Source: Flavivirga eckloniae
Lineage (GTDB): Bacteria > Bacteroidota > Bacteroidia > Flavobacteriales > Flavobacteriaceae
NCBI RefSeq assembly: GCF_002886045.1
Contig: NZ_CP025791.1
Coordinates: 1,999,001-2,063,000 of the forward strand
DNA: 64,000 bases
Direction: 5' to 3'
Made by a program: the position numbers and the translations under genes. Shown here in pieces: positions 9,450-18,670 of this stretch. Within the stretch, counting starts at the first letter, position 1. Each line of letters starts with the position of its first letter. The notes under the pieces are model-generated. The model saw nothing but the letters and a program-made list of their open reading frames with translations, had not been told where the DNA came from and searched no databases.

Positions 9450-11702
9450 TTAGTGGGCTTTATTAAAATACGATTGATATTCATTGATAATGCCGGGTGC
9501 TACTTCAAATATATTACCTGTTGGCTCAGTTGGATAAAGCTCGTTTGAATGTGTCCAATTATAATCAATTTCACGTACTGCACTATCATATGCTCTTGCA
9601 TCGAATACTGTATTTTTCTCAAGGCTTTCTTTTAATGTATTAATAAATAACTCCCAACGTGGTTTATAATACCCTGAGAATAGTCCATTCCAAGTTTTTC
9701 CTGCGTAGTCACGTAAACCACCTTCTTTCCATGGTTGCCATATGGTTATTATGGTACGTGCGTTATTTTCGAAATACGTTTTCTCTTCTGGAGTGTTACC
9801 CCATGATTTAGCATCTTCCAACCACTTTCCTAACAAAAAGTTTTCGTTGGTTCCTGTTACTGTTTCTAAATCATCTAATAACTTAAGTAGGTTATTCCCT
9901 GCTTTATTTAAAGCATTTATATCTTTATTTTGGTATGCCTCACTTATATCGTGTATAAATCGATGCGAAAACATATGCAGGTATTCTCTGTACACATGGG
10001 TCATATCAAACTTAAAGGTTTCACTATCTTGTAATTCTGGTGCTAATTCCAAAAAGAGCTTAGCGACTTCACTAAATTCGTATGTATCAAAATCCCAGGC
10101 AAAACGGTCTTCGTCTGTAATTGCTATTTTTTCTCTTACGTGCCTTATGTCTTCTTTAGATTTATCTATAGCCACCAATCGCGGGGTTGTTATTAATGGA
10201 GACCACATGGTACGCGTTCTGCCATAAACTGTTTTTAGCATTTTCTCCCAAGTTTGTTTTGCTTTAGGGCTTGTTGTATTATATCTGCGTAATGCGTAAT
10301 CCCCTATCCATTTCTCTAATTCAATAATATCTGTATCCCAAGCACGCTCGTAAATGAATTCTTGTATAACGGGATTAAAGCCTATACCTTCTGGAATTAC
10401 ACCAATACCTCTAAGGTTATTTTTTCCTTCGGCTTTGAATGCGGTTTGAAAGTTTTCTTGCATAACCTTCAAATCACCGCTTATATTTACTTTTTGGTCT
10501 TCATTACAAATTACATTCCAAATCCATGGCTGACCGTAAAATGATTCGGTTTTATCCCAAGTCGGGAACTTTTCGCCATATAAATCTAAAACAATGGCTT
10601 TATTTTTTGGTATGGCTTCCAAGAAAGCACGTCCTTGTTCTGGCTGCCAAAAATCTTTTTTGAAGAAGAAAAACCACCCTTGAATGACCCAAGTTGCTTC
10701 AGGGTCTGCTGACGCCATAGATTGGTAAACTGATTTGCTGACTTCTTTTAAAAATTCTGGGTCGTTAGACGGTGGATCAACCTCTATAAAACAATCTGCA
10801 TCATACAAATGATCTGTACCATACATTTCGGTTTGCTTTTCAATAAACAGTTTTCCTATTTTTTGAAATAAATCGTCTGTTGGATCTAGAAAATGGGTTC
10901 CTGGAATTCCTGCCCAAGGTTCAATTTGGGTTATTTTAGAGTTAGGGTATAATTCTTTTAGTGTTTCAGGTACATGTCCTGTAAAACCTTGTAACACTGG
11001 TTTCATTCCCAGTGAACGCATTCTTTTTAATATCTTTTTTTGTAATTCGGATCGTCGTGAAATCCAACTCTGCGGAAGCGGACCTCCTAACCCATCTATA
11101 TTACCCATCCATCCCCAAGGAAGATGCGCTGGACCTACAAAAAAATCTTCTAGCTGTTTGTCTGTTAGTCCTAATTCGTTATAAACTTCTTTCCATACGG
11201 CTTCTTGACCAATCATCGCCAATGGCATATTAACACCCTGTAATGCCATATAATCTATCATTTGCTCCCAACGTTCCCAGTCCCACCAAGGCATTGAGTA
11301 ACCGTATGTACAATAATTAAATATATAACGATATTCAAAAGGGGTTTCTACTTTTATAGCCTCGGTAAGGGCTGGTAATGTTTTAGGAAGATCAACCTGA
11401 TTGTAATTTAAAGAGATCTGAGCATTACAGTAATTTTTTAAATACCAATACAGCCCCGAACTCATTGAAACAGCATTGTTCCCTTTAATGAGGATTTTTT
11501 CATCTACACTGCTTATTTCAAAAACATCCTTGTTGCTTTTTAAATCTGAAAACTCTTGAAAAATAAATTTATCCTTATGATTAGGGACAATTCTCTCTAA
11601 AAGATCATATGACTCTTTTTCAAAAGAGGTAAGATTTCTTTTTTCTTTACAACCTACTAGGGTTGCTATAAACAAAATAGGGATTAGAAATTTTAATTTC
11701 AT
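9450..11702 (-). CDS. GH89 alpha-N-acetylglucosaminidase lipoprotein
   Basis: It should cleave terminal alpha-linked GlcNAc, as human NAGLU and clostridial GH89 enzymes do. Both catalytic glutamates can be located by motif: YDADCFIEVDPPSNDP (near residue 306, matching the FNEMQPPS motif of NAGLU) and GVIPEGIGFNPV (near 437, matching APEGISQN). The aromatic YWWYL-like substrate region is present as YSMPWWDWERWEQMIDYMALQGVNMPL. A lipoprotein signal ending LVGCK puts it on a membrane. The start is ATG 11702; the frame can also open at TTG 11705, which is less likely. It appears to be the first gene of the hydrolase operon, followed after 16 bases by the BNR_4-GH105 copy B. Confidence 0.92.
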   Translation of the reverse strand: MKLKFLIPILFIATLVGCKEKRNLTSFEKESYDLLERIVPNHKDKFIFQEFSDLKSNKDVFEISSVDEKILIKGNNAVSMSSGLYWYLKNYCNAQISLNYNQVDLPKTLPALTEAIKVETPFEYRYIFNYCTYGYSMPWWDWERWEQMIDYMALQGVNMPLAMIGQEAVWKEVYNELGLTDKQLEDFFVGPAHLPWGWMGNIDGLGGPLPQSWISRRSELQKKILKRMRSLGMKPVLQGFTGHVPETLKELYPNSKITQIEPWAGIPGTHFLDPTDDLFQKIGKLFIEKQTEMYGTDHLYDADCFIEVDPPSNDPEFLKEVSKSVYQSMASADPEATWVIQGWFFFFKKDFWQPEQGRAFLEAIPKNKAIVLDLYGEKFPTWDKTESFYGQPWIWNVICNEDQKVNISGDLKVMQENFQTAFKAEGKNNLRGIGVIPEGIGFNPVIQEFIYERAWDTDIIELEKWIGDYALRRYNTTSPKAKQTWEKMLKTVYGRTRTMWSPLITTPRLVAIDKSKEDIRHVREKIAITDEDRFAWDFDTYEFSEVAKLFLELAPELQDSETFKFDMTHVYREYLHMFSHRFIHDISEAYQNKDINALNKAGNNLLKLLDDLETVTGTNENFLLGKWLEDAKSWGNTPEEKTYFENNARTIITIWQPWKEGGLRDYAGKTWNGLFSGYYKPRWELFINTLKESLEKNTVFDARAYDSAVREIDYNWTHSNELYPTEPTGNIFEVAPGIINEYQSYFNKAH

Positions 11703-12344
11703 CAATATTTTTTCTTTTTAAGTTTTTAAATTACACTATATATTCGGTTATTCAGCACTACTTTAAAAAATAAGATTTATCACTCTAACATAAAACCTTT
11801 AAGAGTTTATTTACCATAGCATTTTGCACATACGGTCATCTACAAAATTATCTTAAGAGCTTTCACTATAATGATATGAGAGTTCCAAATTCATGTAAAA
11901 TCATACTAAAACACCCTGAAGCCATTGCTTCATAAACTTCTAACTAAAACAACATTAATTGCTTTAATAAGCATCTTTAAACTCTTTTTTATAACACAAA
12001 ACGCTATCATTTCGACTCACATTTTTGTATTGCAACTTGAACTTTATATTCGTTAAGTATCAAATCTTGTGTATTTGTATTTTGAAGTATTCAAAAAAAA
12101 CATGTTATCAAAAACATGCGCGTTAATAATAATGGTGAGGTTATAACTAGTCCTTTACTAGCAACATCTATTTTAAGGATTATAAAAATTATAGACTTAA
12201 AAAACACCAAAACTACCGTAGTTTTTTCGTTAATAAGACCTGCCACATGTTCTTATCTAAATGCATAGAAAAAAACACCGTGACATGGTCTTGACTAACT
12301 CAAACTAAACTTAAACTAAACTTAAATAAACAAACTTAATTTAC
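11703..12344. other. Intergenic region between the nagB-like gene and GH89
   Basis: These 640 AT-rich bases separate the deaminase gene from the hydrolase operon. On the minus strand a perfect Bacteroidota -7 element, TAATTTTG, is read from 11850-11843, about 140 bases before the GH89 start. No TTTG is visible at the expected -33 position, so it is only a candidate promoter. A short inverted repeat near 12205-12227 may be the terminator of the upstream deaminase transcript. A second one around 12098-12118 (AACATG with CATG arms) has no clear role. I see no coding region. Confidence 0.4.
12205..12227 (-). terminator. Possible rho-independent terminator after the nagB-like gene
   Basis: The arms AAAACTA and TAGTTTT flank a three-base centre, and on the minus strand a T-rich tract follows shortly after. 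It lies about 120 bases downstream of the stop at 12345. The stem is short and AT-rich, so the call is weak. Confidence 0.35.
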
Positions 12345-14273
12345 TTAATATCTTAATCTAACAAAGGCTTCCATAGCTGCATATCTGGATAATCCCAATT
12401 GGTTATACAGTTCTGCTGTTTCTCTATTTCTATCTTCTGCTCTTTGCCAAAATTCTCTAGTATCTGATCCTTGAAATACGACACCGTCTTTTTGGGATTG
12501 GTGCTTAAATATTCCTTTTCGTTTTTCCAATACCTGATCCGGGCTCATTGGTACAGCCATTTCTATTTCGTCTATCTCCCATTCTTGCCAAGCGCCTCTG
12601 TATAGCCACACCCAACAGTCTTGCATGTACTTTTCCGATTTTAATTCTGATAGTGCCGCTTTTACAGCATCCAGACACACTTTATGAGTACCGTTGGGGT
12701 CTGCCAAATCGCCAGCCACATATATTTGATGAGGCTTGATCTGTTTGATTAAATCTACGGTTACCTGAATGTCCGCTGCCCCTAATGGTTTTTTCTCTAT
12801 GGTGCCTGTTTCATAGAACGGAAGTTCCATGAAATGAATCTGGTTATCTGGAATACCCACAAATTGACAGGTAGCCCGAGCTTCTCCTTTTCTTATGAGC
12901 CCTTTAATGTGCCTTACTTCGGAGATATCTATCTCGCTGGCCTTTTTGTTCTTTAGAAACTTTAATGATTTTTTATAAATGTCTACTGCCTCTTTACTTT
13001 CTATTTGGAAATGGTCATTATAATCGCATACAAAGCTGGCAAAACGGAGTGCTTCACTGTCTAAAACAGCTATGTTTCCAGAAGTTTGGTAGCCTACATG
13101 TACTTCGTGTCCTTGTTCTTGCAGGCGCTTAAAGGTACCTCCCATGCTAATAATATCGTCGTCGGGATGCGGACTGAATATAAGCACACGCTTTTTTGAA
13201 GGTTCTGCTCTTTCTGGGCGATGAGTATCTTCTGCATTGGGTTTACCTCCCGGCCAACCAGTGATGGTATGTTGGAGCTTATTAAAGATTTTTATGTTGA
13301 TATCGTATGCAGGTCCAGAATCGGCTAACAAATCGCTCATTCCGTTTTCTATATAGTCTGCATCGGTTAGCATTAAAATGGGCTTTTTTAAGTGTAGCGC
13401 CAAACCTAGTACCGCTTTGTGAATTAGTTTCTCCGTCCACTTTATTTTTTCTACCAACCAGGGCGTGTTTATACGGGTAAGTTTGGAGGCTGCTTCTTTA
13501 TCCAGTATGAAGGTTGCATTATTATGCTCTTGTAGGTATGATGCAGGCACTTGAGAGACTACAGCGCCTTCCACAGATTTTTTTATGATATTGGACTTAC
13601 TCTCACCCCAAGCCATAAGGATAACGCGCTTGGCTTCCATTATTTTTTTTACACCTAGGGTAATAGCGGTTCTTGGCGTATTATTTAACCCTAAAAAATC
13701 TTTACTAGCCGCTACTCTTGTGGTATGATCTAAGGCGACCAATCGGGTTTTTGAGTTTTGTAGTGAGCCAGATTCGTTAAAACCAATGTGGCCATTACCT
13801 CCTATACCTAATATTTGTAAATCGATACCACCTAATACCTCTATTTTTGCCTCATATTGACTACAGTATTGGGCGATTTCTGCTTTAGTAAGGGTACCAT
13901 CGGGAATATGGGTGTTTTCTGGGAGAATATCTACTTGATCAAACAACAGTTCTTTCATGAAACGTACATAACTGTTAACAGAATCTGGTTCCATAGGGTA
14001 ATATTCGTCCAAGTTAAAAGTTACAACATTCTTAAAACTAAGACCTTCTTCTTTATGCAAGTGTACCAACTCTGCGTATAGTCCTTTTGGAGATGAGCCC
14101 GTCGCTAAGCCTAATATGCAAGGTTGTTTTTGAGATTGCTTCACTTTTATGAGATCGGCTATTTCTTTGGCTACTGCTTTCGAGGCGGTCACTGAATTTT
14201 CATAAACTACAGTTTCAATGTTTTCAAAACGTTTTTCGAAACCGGTGGCTTTATCAATTGGACTCTTTAACAT
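12345..14273 (-). CDS. nagB: Glucosamine-6-phosphate deaminase fused to a PIG-L-type deacetylase domain
   Basis: Residues about 20-270 are a NagB/SOL-fold deaminase that turns GlcN-6-P into fructose-6-P and ammonia: LGLATGSSPKGLY phosphate loop, FNLDEYYPM, and GIGGNGHIGFNESGS carrying the His-Glu catalytic relay. Residues about 365-640 are a PIG-L/LmbE-like domain with FSPHPDDDIISMGG (near 369), whose HPDD motif normally binds zinc and removes N-acetyl groups. The fusion could in principle couple deacetylation with deamination, but the substrate of the second domain is unproven. This long architecture of about 640 residues occurs in Bacteroidota. The start is ATG 14273 (TTG 14276 is the alternative). 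It lies 53 bases after the sugar permease and is probably co-transcribed with it. Confidence 0.88.
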   Translation of the reverse strand: MLKSPIDKATGFEKRFENIETVVYENSVTASKAVAKEIADLIKVKQSQKQPCILGLATGSSPKGLYAELVHLHKEEGLSFKNVVTFNLDEYYPMEPDSVNSYVRFMKELLFDQVDILPENTHIPDGTLTKAEIAQYCSQYEAKIEVLGGIDLQILGIGGNGHIGFNESGSLQNSKTRLVALDHTTRVAASKDFLGLNNTPRTAITLGVKKIMEAKRVILMAWGESKSNIIKKSVEGAVVSQVPASYLQEHNNATFILDKEAASKLTRINTPWLVEKIKWTEKLIHKAVLGLALHLKKPILMLTDADYIENGMSDLLADSGPAYDINIKIFNKLQHTITGWPGGKPNAEDTHRPERAEPSKKRVLIFSPHPDDDIISMGGTFKRLQEQGHEVHVGYQTSGNIAVLDSEALRFASFVCDYNDHFQIESKEAVDIYKKSLKFLKNKKASEIDISEVRHIKGLIRKGEARATCQFVGIPDNQIHFMELPFYETGTIEKKPLGAADIQVTVDLIKQIKPHQIYVAGDLADPNGTHKVCLDAVKAALSELKSEKYMQDCWVWLYRGAWQEWEIDEIEMAVPMSPDQVLEKRKGIFKHQSQKDGVVFQGSDTREFWQRAEDRNRETAELYNQLGLSRYAAMEAFVRLRY

Positions 14274-14326
14274 CAATTTTATTTTTTGGGTTGTATTTAT
14301 TAATGATTTTCTAATTCAATTATTCT

Positions 14327-15652
14327 TTAGCTTCTACCCCAACTTTTGTATTTGTATCCCCAGATGGCAAAAAACAGAATTAATGCATAACAGGGTATCA
14401 AAATCCAATAACTACTTGTTGAGGCTTCAGATAATGCTTTTGATTCTTCTATGCCGTTACTTATTAACTCCAGCTTTTTTGAGTCTACTATTCTCCCATA
14501 TAAAGGGGGAATTATTGCTCCTCCAGATATAGCCATAATCAATAAAGCTGATGCTGTTTTTGTAAATTTCCCTAACCCTTCCAAAGTCAATGGCCATATA
14601 GCCGGCCAAACCAATGCATTCGAAATTCCTAAACAGGCTACGAACAAAACAGATGTAAAGCCCGTTGTTAGTAAGATCAATATGCTAAAAATAATTCCCA
14701 ATGCTGCACTTATTTTCAATGCTGCGCCTTGTTTTAAGTATTTGGGTATTAATAGAACTCCTAATGCATAGGTTATAACCATGGCTAAAAGGGTTAGAGT
14801 TGTAAAGAATTTTGCGTCTGAGGCAGGAAAGCCTAATGAAATACCGTAAGCTATTATGGTATCTCCGGCTATAACCTCAGCTCCTACGTATACGAAAAGT
14901 GCCAGCACTCCTATCCACAAATGCGGAAATTGAAAAATATTCGTCTTTGTGGTGGCTCCTGCTTCTGTGTCTTCTGCTTCTGCCGCTTCTACATGCGGAA
15001 GATGTGCTTTTCTAATAAGCAAACCTAAAATCAGTAATACAACTGCCATGATAACATACGGCATAAAAACACTATCGGCCATCGTGTCTAAAAGAAGGCT
15101 TTTTTCTTCTGCAGAAGCATTTGTTAATTGATCTTTAACTTTGTCGATACCAGACAACAACAGCGCCCCGAATATAAGAGAACCCAATGCTCCTGCTATT
15201 TTATTGGCTATACCCATAATAGCTATACGCCTAGCACCACTTTCTATGGGACCTAATATTGTAATGTATGGATTGGCTGCGGTTTGTAATAAGGTCATAC
15301 CAATACCCTGAATAAAAATTCCTGTTAGGAATACCCAATAAGTTCTTGCCTCTGCTGCCGGAATAAAAACAAGCGCCCCAACAGCCATTATTATTAGTCC
15401 AAGGGACATCCCCTTTCTATAGCCTATTTTATTTAGTATATAGGAAGCTGGCAAAGCCATCACTACAAAGGATATATATGATGCCGAAGCCACCAAATAA
15501 GATTGTGCATCTGTTAATTCGTTTATCGTTTTCATAAAAGGAATAAGCGCCCCGTTGATCCAGGTAACAAATCCTAAAATAAAAAACAGACCCGCTATAA
15601 TTAATATGGGTACTAAATGATTTTTTGGCGACACGCTTGGTGATGCTGTCAT
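14327..15652 (-). CDS. nagP: MFS sugar permease (FucP/NagP-like), probably for GlcNAc
   Basis: This 441-residue inner-membrane protein has about 12 hydrophobic segments and the look of the fucose/glucose-galactose/NagP branch of the major facilitator superfamily: FILGFVTWINGALIPFMK near the N-terminus, SYLVASASYISFVVMALPASYIL, TLLQTAANPYITILGP, and AISGGAIIPPLYGRIVD near the C-terminus. Proteins of this branch import free hexoses or N-acetylhexosamines with protons. Because it is followed immediately by a GlcN-6-P deaminase and then by hexosaminidases, GlcNAc is the best substrate guess. The family call is solid; the substrate, and so the symbol, is inferred from context. Confidence 0.75.
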   Translation of the reverse strand: MTASPSVSPKNHLVPILIIAGLFFILGFVTWINGALIPFMKTINELTDAQSYLVASASYISFVVMALPASYILNKIGYRKGMSLGLIIMAVGALVFIPAAEARTYWVFLTGIFIQGIGMTLLQTAANPYITILGPIESGARRIAIMGIANKIAGALGSLIFGALLLSGIDKVKDQLTNASAEEKSLLLDTMADSVFMPYVIMAVVLLILGLLIRKAHLPHVEAAEAEDTEAGATTKTNIFQFPHLWIGVLALFVYVGAEVIAGDTIIAYGISLGFPASDAKFFTTLTLLAMVITYALGVLLIPKYLKQGAALKISAALGIIFSILILLTTGFTSVLFVACLGISNALVWPAIWPLTLEGLGKFTKTASALLIMAISGGAIIPPLYGRIVDSKKLELISNGIEESKALSEASTSSYWILIPCYALILFFAIWGYKYKSWGRS

Positions 15653-15720
15653 ATTTTAATGTTTTAAACGAAATATTACACTTCTTAATAAAACACTAAG
15701 AAGTCGTAAACAAAAATAGA
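15653..15720 (-). promoter_or_regulatory. Candidate promoter and palindromic operator of the permease-deaminase operon
   Basis: On the minus strand a perfect TATTTTTG (matching TAnnTTTG) is read from 15718-15711. Downstream of it, an 8-bp perfect inverted repeat, ACTTCTTA and TAAGAAGT (15680-15687 and 15697-15704), sits in the predicted leader before the ATG at 15652. A dyad just after a promoter is a typical repressor site. No -33 TTTG is seen at the standard distance. Confidence 0.45.
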
Positions 15721-15978
15721 ACAGACCTCTTGCCGCTACTTATAATGCTGTACCATTTACTTATAAAATCGTACTTGAAACTATTTTATAAGAAATTTAA
15801 ACCAACTTCGCCACATGTGATTACCGCTATAAAAAACCAACATAAAACACTCTATTACAAAATATTAAAAGAATATCACTCTTACTTTTTTATTTAAAAC
15901 AGCATCTTTACAATCGGAAAATCTTAACCGTTTTTAAAACTCGTCCAATGCCCCCAGCTTATATTTTGGAAATAAAAA

Positions 15979-16137
15979 AGAGGCTGTCTAAAAAGTTCTT
16001 GAATTGTCATTTTGAGCACTTCGTCTGCGCTCAGCATAAACTAAAGTCGAAAAATCTCAATATCCTAATAAACAGATATTTAATTTTTAAGAGATTCTTC
16101 ACTATGTTCTGAATGACACTTTTTTAGACAGCCTCTT
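15979..16137. repeat. MITE-like element with 18-bp terminal inverted repeats
   Basis: This is a 159-base noncoding unit bounded by AAGAGGCTGTCTAAAAAG and its near-exact reverse complement ending AGACAGCCTCTT. A second, inner pair of complementary stretches (GTCATTTTGAGCACTTCG, and later TTCTGAATGACA) resembles the dispersed flavobacterial hairpin repeats also seen at 22.3 and 25.7-27.3 kb. It lies between the permease and the PLP-enzyme gene and encodes nothing. It could be a miniature element mobilised in trans, or a long transcription-terminating hairpin. Confidence 0.6.
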
Positions 16138-16249
16138 CGATTTAAATTTACTTTTTGGGTAGTCTTATAACAATGGCATTTTTAAAACAGAACTAGGCTG
16201 TTTAACCATCTGGAAGTACCTCTCAAGACAATAATTAATATAACACTAA

Positions 16250-18670
16250 TTACTTATTTTGCATGACGCCCATCAACTCTAAAGAAAAGTTGTCCTTGGC
16301 TTGTATATAAGACGTTTTCGGGATAATTGTAGCACCTACTTTTTTCTTTTCGAAAGATGCTGTCATACCAAAATCAATCTGTTTAAATCCAAGCTCTGTA
16401 GCACGTTTAACTGTTTGGTATAACAATTGTCTATAAACCTGATGTTCGTCTGTGTAATCATAATCCATACCAATAAAGGCTGGCGTATACGTATGTTCTA
16501 AATTTTTATAACAAAACATAACACCTACCGGAATATGTGATCGTCCAACGTTATATTCCTTTTTTAAGTAGAGCACTAAAAATTCCCAATTAGGGTGCTT
16601 AGCCATCATAGTAAACAGCTTTTTGGGCAGAGGAAACATGTTTAGAGCGAGATTGTTTTTATTTACATTGCTATATAGCTCATAAAATTGATCTATTTGT
16701 TTAGGTGTAGACTTGTTGTTATATACTACCTTGAAACGCTCCTCGTAGGGCTGAATATCTTTCTTGAAATGTTTCCTGGAACGTGTAGACAATGCTTCTG
16801 GGTACTCTTCTATTGTTTTCCAATGAAGATCCAGTATTTGACAAGAATCTGGCATTACAGTTTTAATAAATCCTTGTTGGTGGAATAACTGGCTTAGTTT
16901 CTCTTCGTTTTCAAAATCTCTCAACACCACCCAATTTGAATTAAACTGTTGCTCTAACTCTTCAACTTTATCCAACATCTGCTTTATTGCCAATTCCCAA
17001 TATGGGTGCGACTTATCTAAATACAGGTGTTCTCCCTCTGTAAAAGGCGACCCCATACCTAGCACCTTTGAGGTAAGGTAATAGGGATCTTCTTTTCGTA
17101 TTTCCTCTAATTTAATTGAAACAGAAATCGGGGCAAGCATATCTTCTTTCCATAGAGCATATGTAAAAAATGTAGCCAATATGGGTACACTTTTTGCATC
17201 TTTAATAATGATATAGTGAAAGTCCCAATTGTTTTCTGGGCGTTTGTTATTCTTAAAAACATTTTCGAGAAAAAGCAAGCCATCCCAATCGAAAGCTCCT
17301 TTTTTACCCATAAGATTATTCCATTCTTCCTTGCCTATATTCTGAATAGTCTCCTCGTATACTATATGAAAATCGTCAACAATTTTCTTCTTTGGTAACT
17401 CATTTAAAACAGGCATTTTAAACATCTTCCTTACTTGATCAGGTGTAGCATGTGTGTCTTCTAGAGCTTTCTGATAATGATACACCATAGCATCTACTAA
17501 GCCTTTCATTTCTTCAACCTGATTATGTCGTGAAATAGTTACTCTTATCCCAGTATTCTTCACTGGTACTGCTGGAAATATTCCTAAATTCACAAAAAAG
17601 CCTTCCTTCATCAACCTATTTACAAAATTGTATCCGGTAACTGGCATGCCTGTCCCTATGTAAAATACAGGAGAATTATTCTTTTCAACCAAAGGTAAAT
17701 CTGTTTCCTCTAATAATGTATTAAACAAAGTGACACGCTCTAAAAGTTCGTTTTGGAGCATATAAATCTCTGGGGAAAGGTGAATATCGGCTGATGCAAT
17801 GGCAGCAGCTACAGAGGCCGGTTCTAATTGCGCCGAAAAAGTTAAGGGCCCTCCAAAAGTTTTAATTTTATGATGCCTTTTTTTATGGTTACACACCGCT
17901 ACTGCTCCACTAGCTCCAAAAGTTTTACTTAATGTAGTAATTAACAGTACATTTTCAGGCAATTCGTTTAGTTTACTAAGCACATAACCTGTTCCATTTT
18001 TTCCTGACCAACTCATACCATGAACATCATCCAGATATAAATGCAACTGCGGGTATTTATCGCATAACGCCATAAGCTCTCCCAAAGGAGCAACATCGCC
18101 ATACATGGAATACACACCATCTGCCATATACCAAATCCGCTTACATTTAGTTGATAGTTTTTTAATCTTATCTTCCAACATATCAAGATTATTGTGCCTG
18201 ATCATCTCTACAGGCACACTACGAGTTTTAAGCATATTTGCTGCACTTTGCACAGTCCAATGCACCTGATGATCTAGAATTATAGCATCTCCGTCTTCAA
18301 CAGCGCTGGGAATAACCCCAATATGCCCGAGGGTACTATTTTTTGTTATAATAGTGGGTGCATTAAATAATTCGGTAATCTTTTCTTCAAGTTTACGGTA
18401 TAATGGATGTGAAATATAGGCTTTTGAAAGCGGAAACTGTGTTCCGTACTTATCAATAGCATTCATTGCAGCTCCCTTTAAACGCTTATCTTGCTCCAAA
18501 CCTAAGTATCCGGTTGTTCCAAAATGAAAAAGATCTTTTTGTTTAACTCTTATTTTTCTTCCTGTAAAGCTGTCTCCTTCTGCATATAAATGCAGTACTC
18601 CCTGCTCTTTAGCATCTGTAAAAACCTCATTCACAGTGTCTAGAAAATTATTGTGTTTAATTTTTGCCAT
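16250..18670 (-). CDS. Alpha-oxoamine-synthase-like PLP enzyme fused to BioF2/GNAT-like acyltransferase
   Basis: The N-terminal half (about residues 40-420) is a fold-type I PLP enzyme of the BioF/KBL/serine-palmitoyltransferase group: YLGLEQDKRLKGAAM, IILDHQVHWT, LYLDDVHGMSWSG (Asp and His that hold PLP, near 215) and TTLSKTFGASGA with the Schiff-base Lys near 247. These enzymes usually condense an amino acid with an acyl-CoA or acyl-ACP, releasing CO2. The C-terminal half (about 430-800) looks like the acetyltransferase_6/BioF2-like GNAT fold: STRSRKHFKKDIQPYEERF, and CYKNLEHTYTPAFIGMDYDY. A condensation followed by N- or O-acylation, for example of a sphingoid or sulfonolipid-like base, is a reasonable guess and no more. 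It is monocistronic. It has no signal peptide, so it should be cytoplasmic. Confidence 0.75.
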   Translation of the reverse strand: MAKIKHNNFLDTVNEVFTDAKEQGVLHLYAEGDSFTGRKIRVKQKDLFHFGTTGYLGLEQDKRLKGAAMNAIDKYGTQFPLSKAYISHPLYRKLEEKITELFNAPTIITKNSTLGHIGVIPSAVEDGDAIILDHQVHWTVQSAANMLKTRSVPVEMIRHNNLDMLEDKIKKLSTKCKRIWYMADGVYSMYGDVAPLGELMALCDKYPQLHLYLDDVHGMSWSGKNGTGYVLSKLNELPENVLLITTLSKTFGASGAVAVCNHKKRHHKIKTFGGPLTFSAQLEPASVAAAIASADIHLSPEIYMLQNELLERVTLFNTLLEETDLPLVEKNNSPVFYIGTGMPVTGYNFVNRLMKEGFFVNLGIFPAVPVKNTGIRVTISRHNQVEEMKGLVDAMVYHYQKALEDTHATPDQVRKMFKMPVLNELPKKKIVDDFHIVYEETIQNIGKEEWNNLMGKKGAFDWDGLLFLENVFKNNKRPENNWDFHYIIIKDAKSVPILATFFTYALWKEDMLAPISVSIKLEEIRKEDPYYLTSKVLGMGSPFTEGEHLYLDKSHPYWELAIKQMLDKVEELEQQFNSNWVVLRDFENEEKLSQLFHQQGFIKTVMPDSCQILDLHWKTIEEYPEALSTRSRKHFKKDIQPYEERFKVVYNNKSTPKQIDQFYELYSNVNKNNLALNMFPLPKKLFTMMAKHPNWEFLVLYLKKEYNVGRSHIPVGVMFCYKNLEHTYTPAFIGMDYDYTDEHQVYRQLLYQTVKRATELGFKQIDFGMTASFEKKKVGATIIPKTSYIQAKDNFSLELMGVMQNK

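Noticed and set aside
9434-9484. Longer N-terminus for BNR_4-GH105 copy B
   Set aside because: It would overlap the GH89 gene and hide the clean signal peptide that starts at 9433.
1-15652. Calling the left locus a heparin/heparan-sulfate utilisation locus
   Set aside because: GH89 and GH88/105 would fit, but there is no heparinase-type lyase or sulfatase in view, and two GH20 enzymes and the BNR_4 propellers point to other possible glycans.
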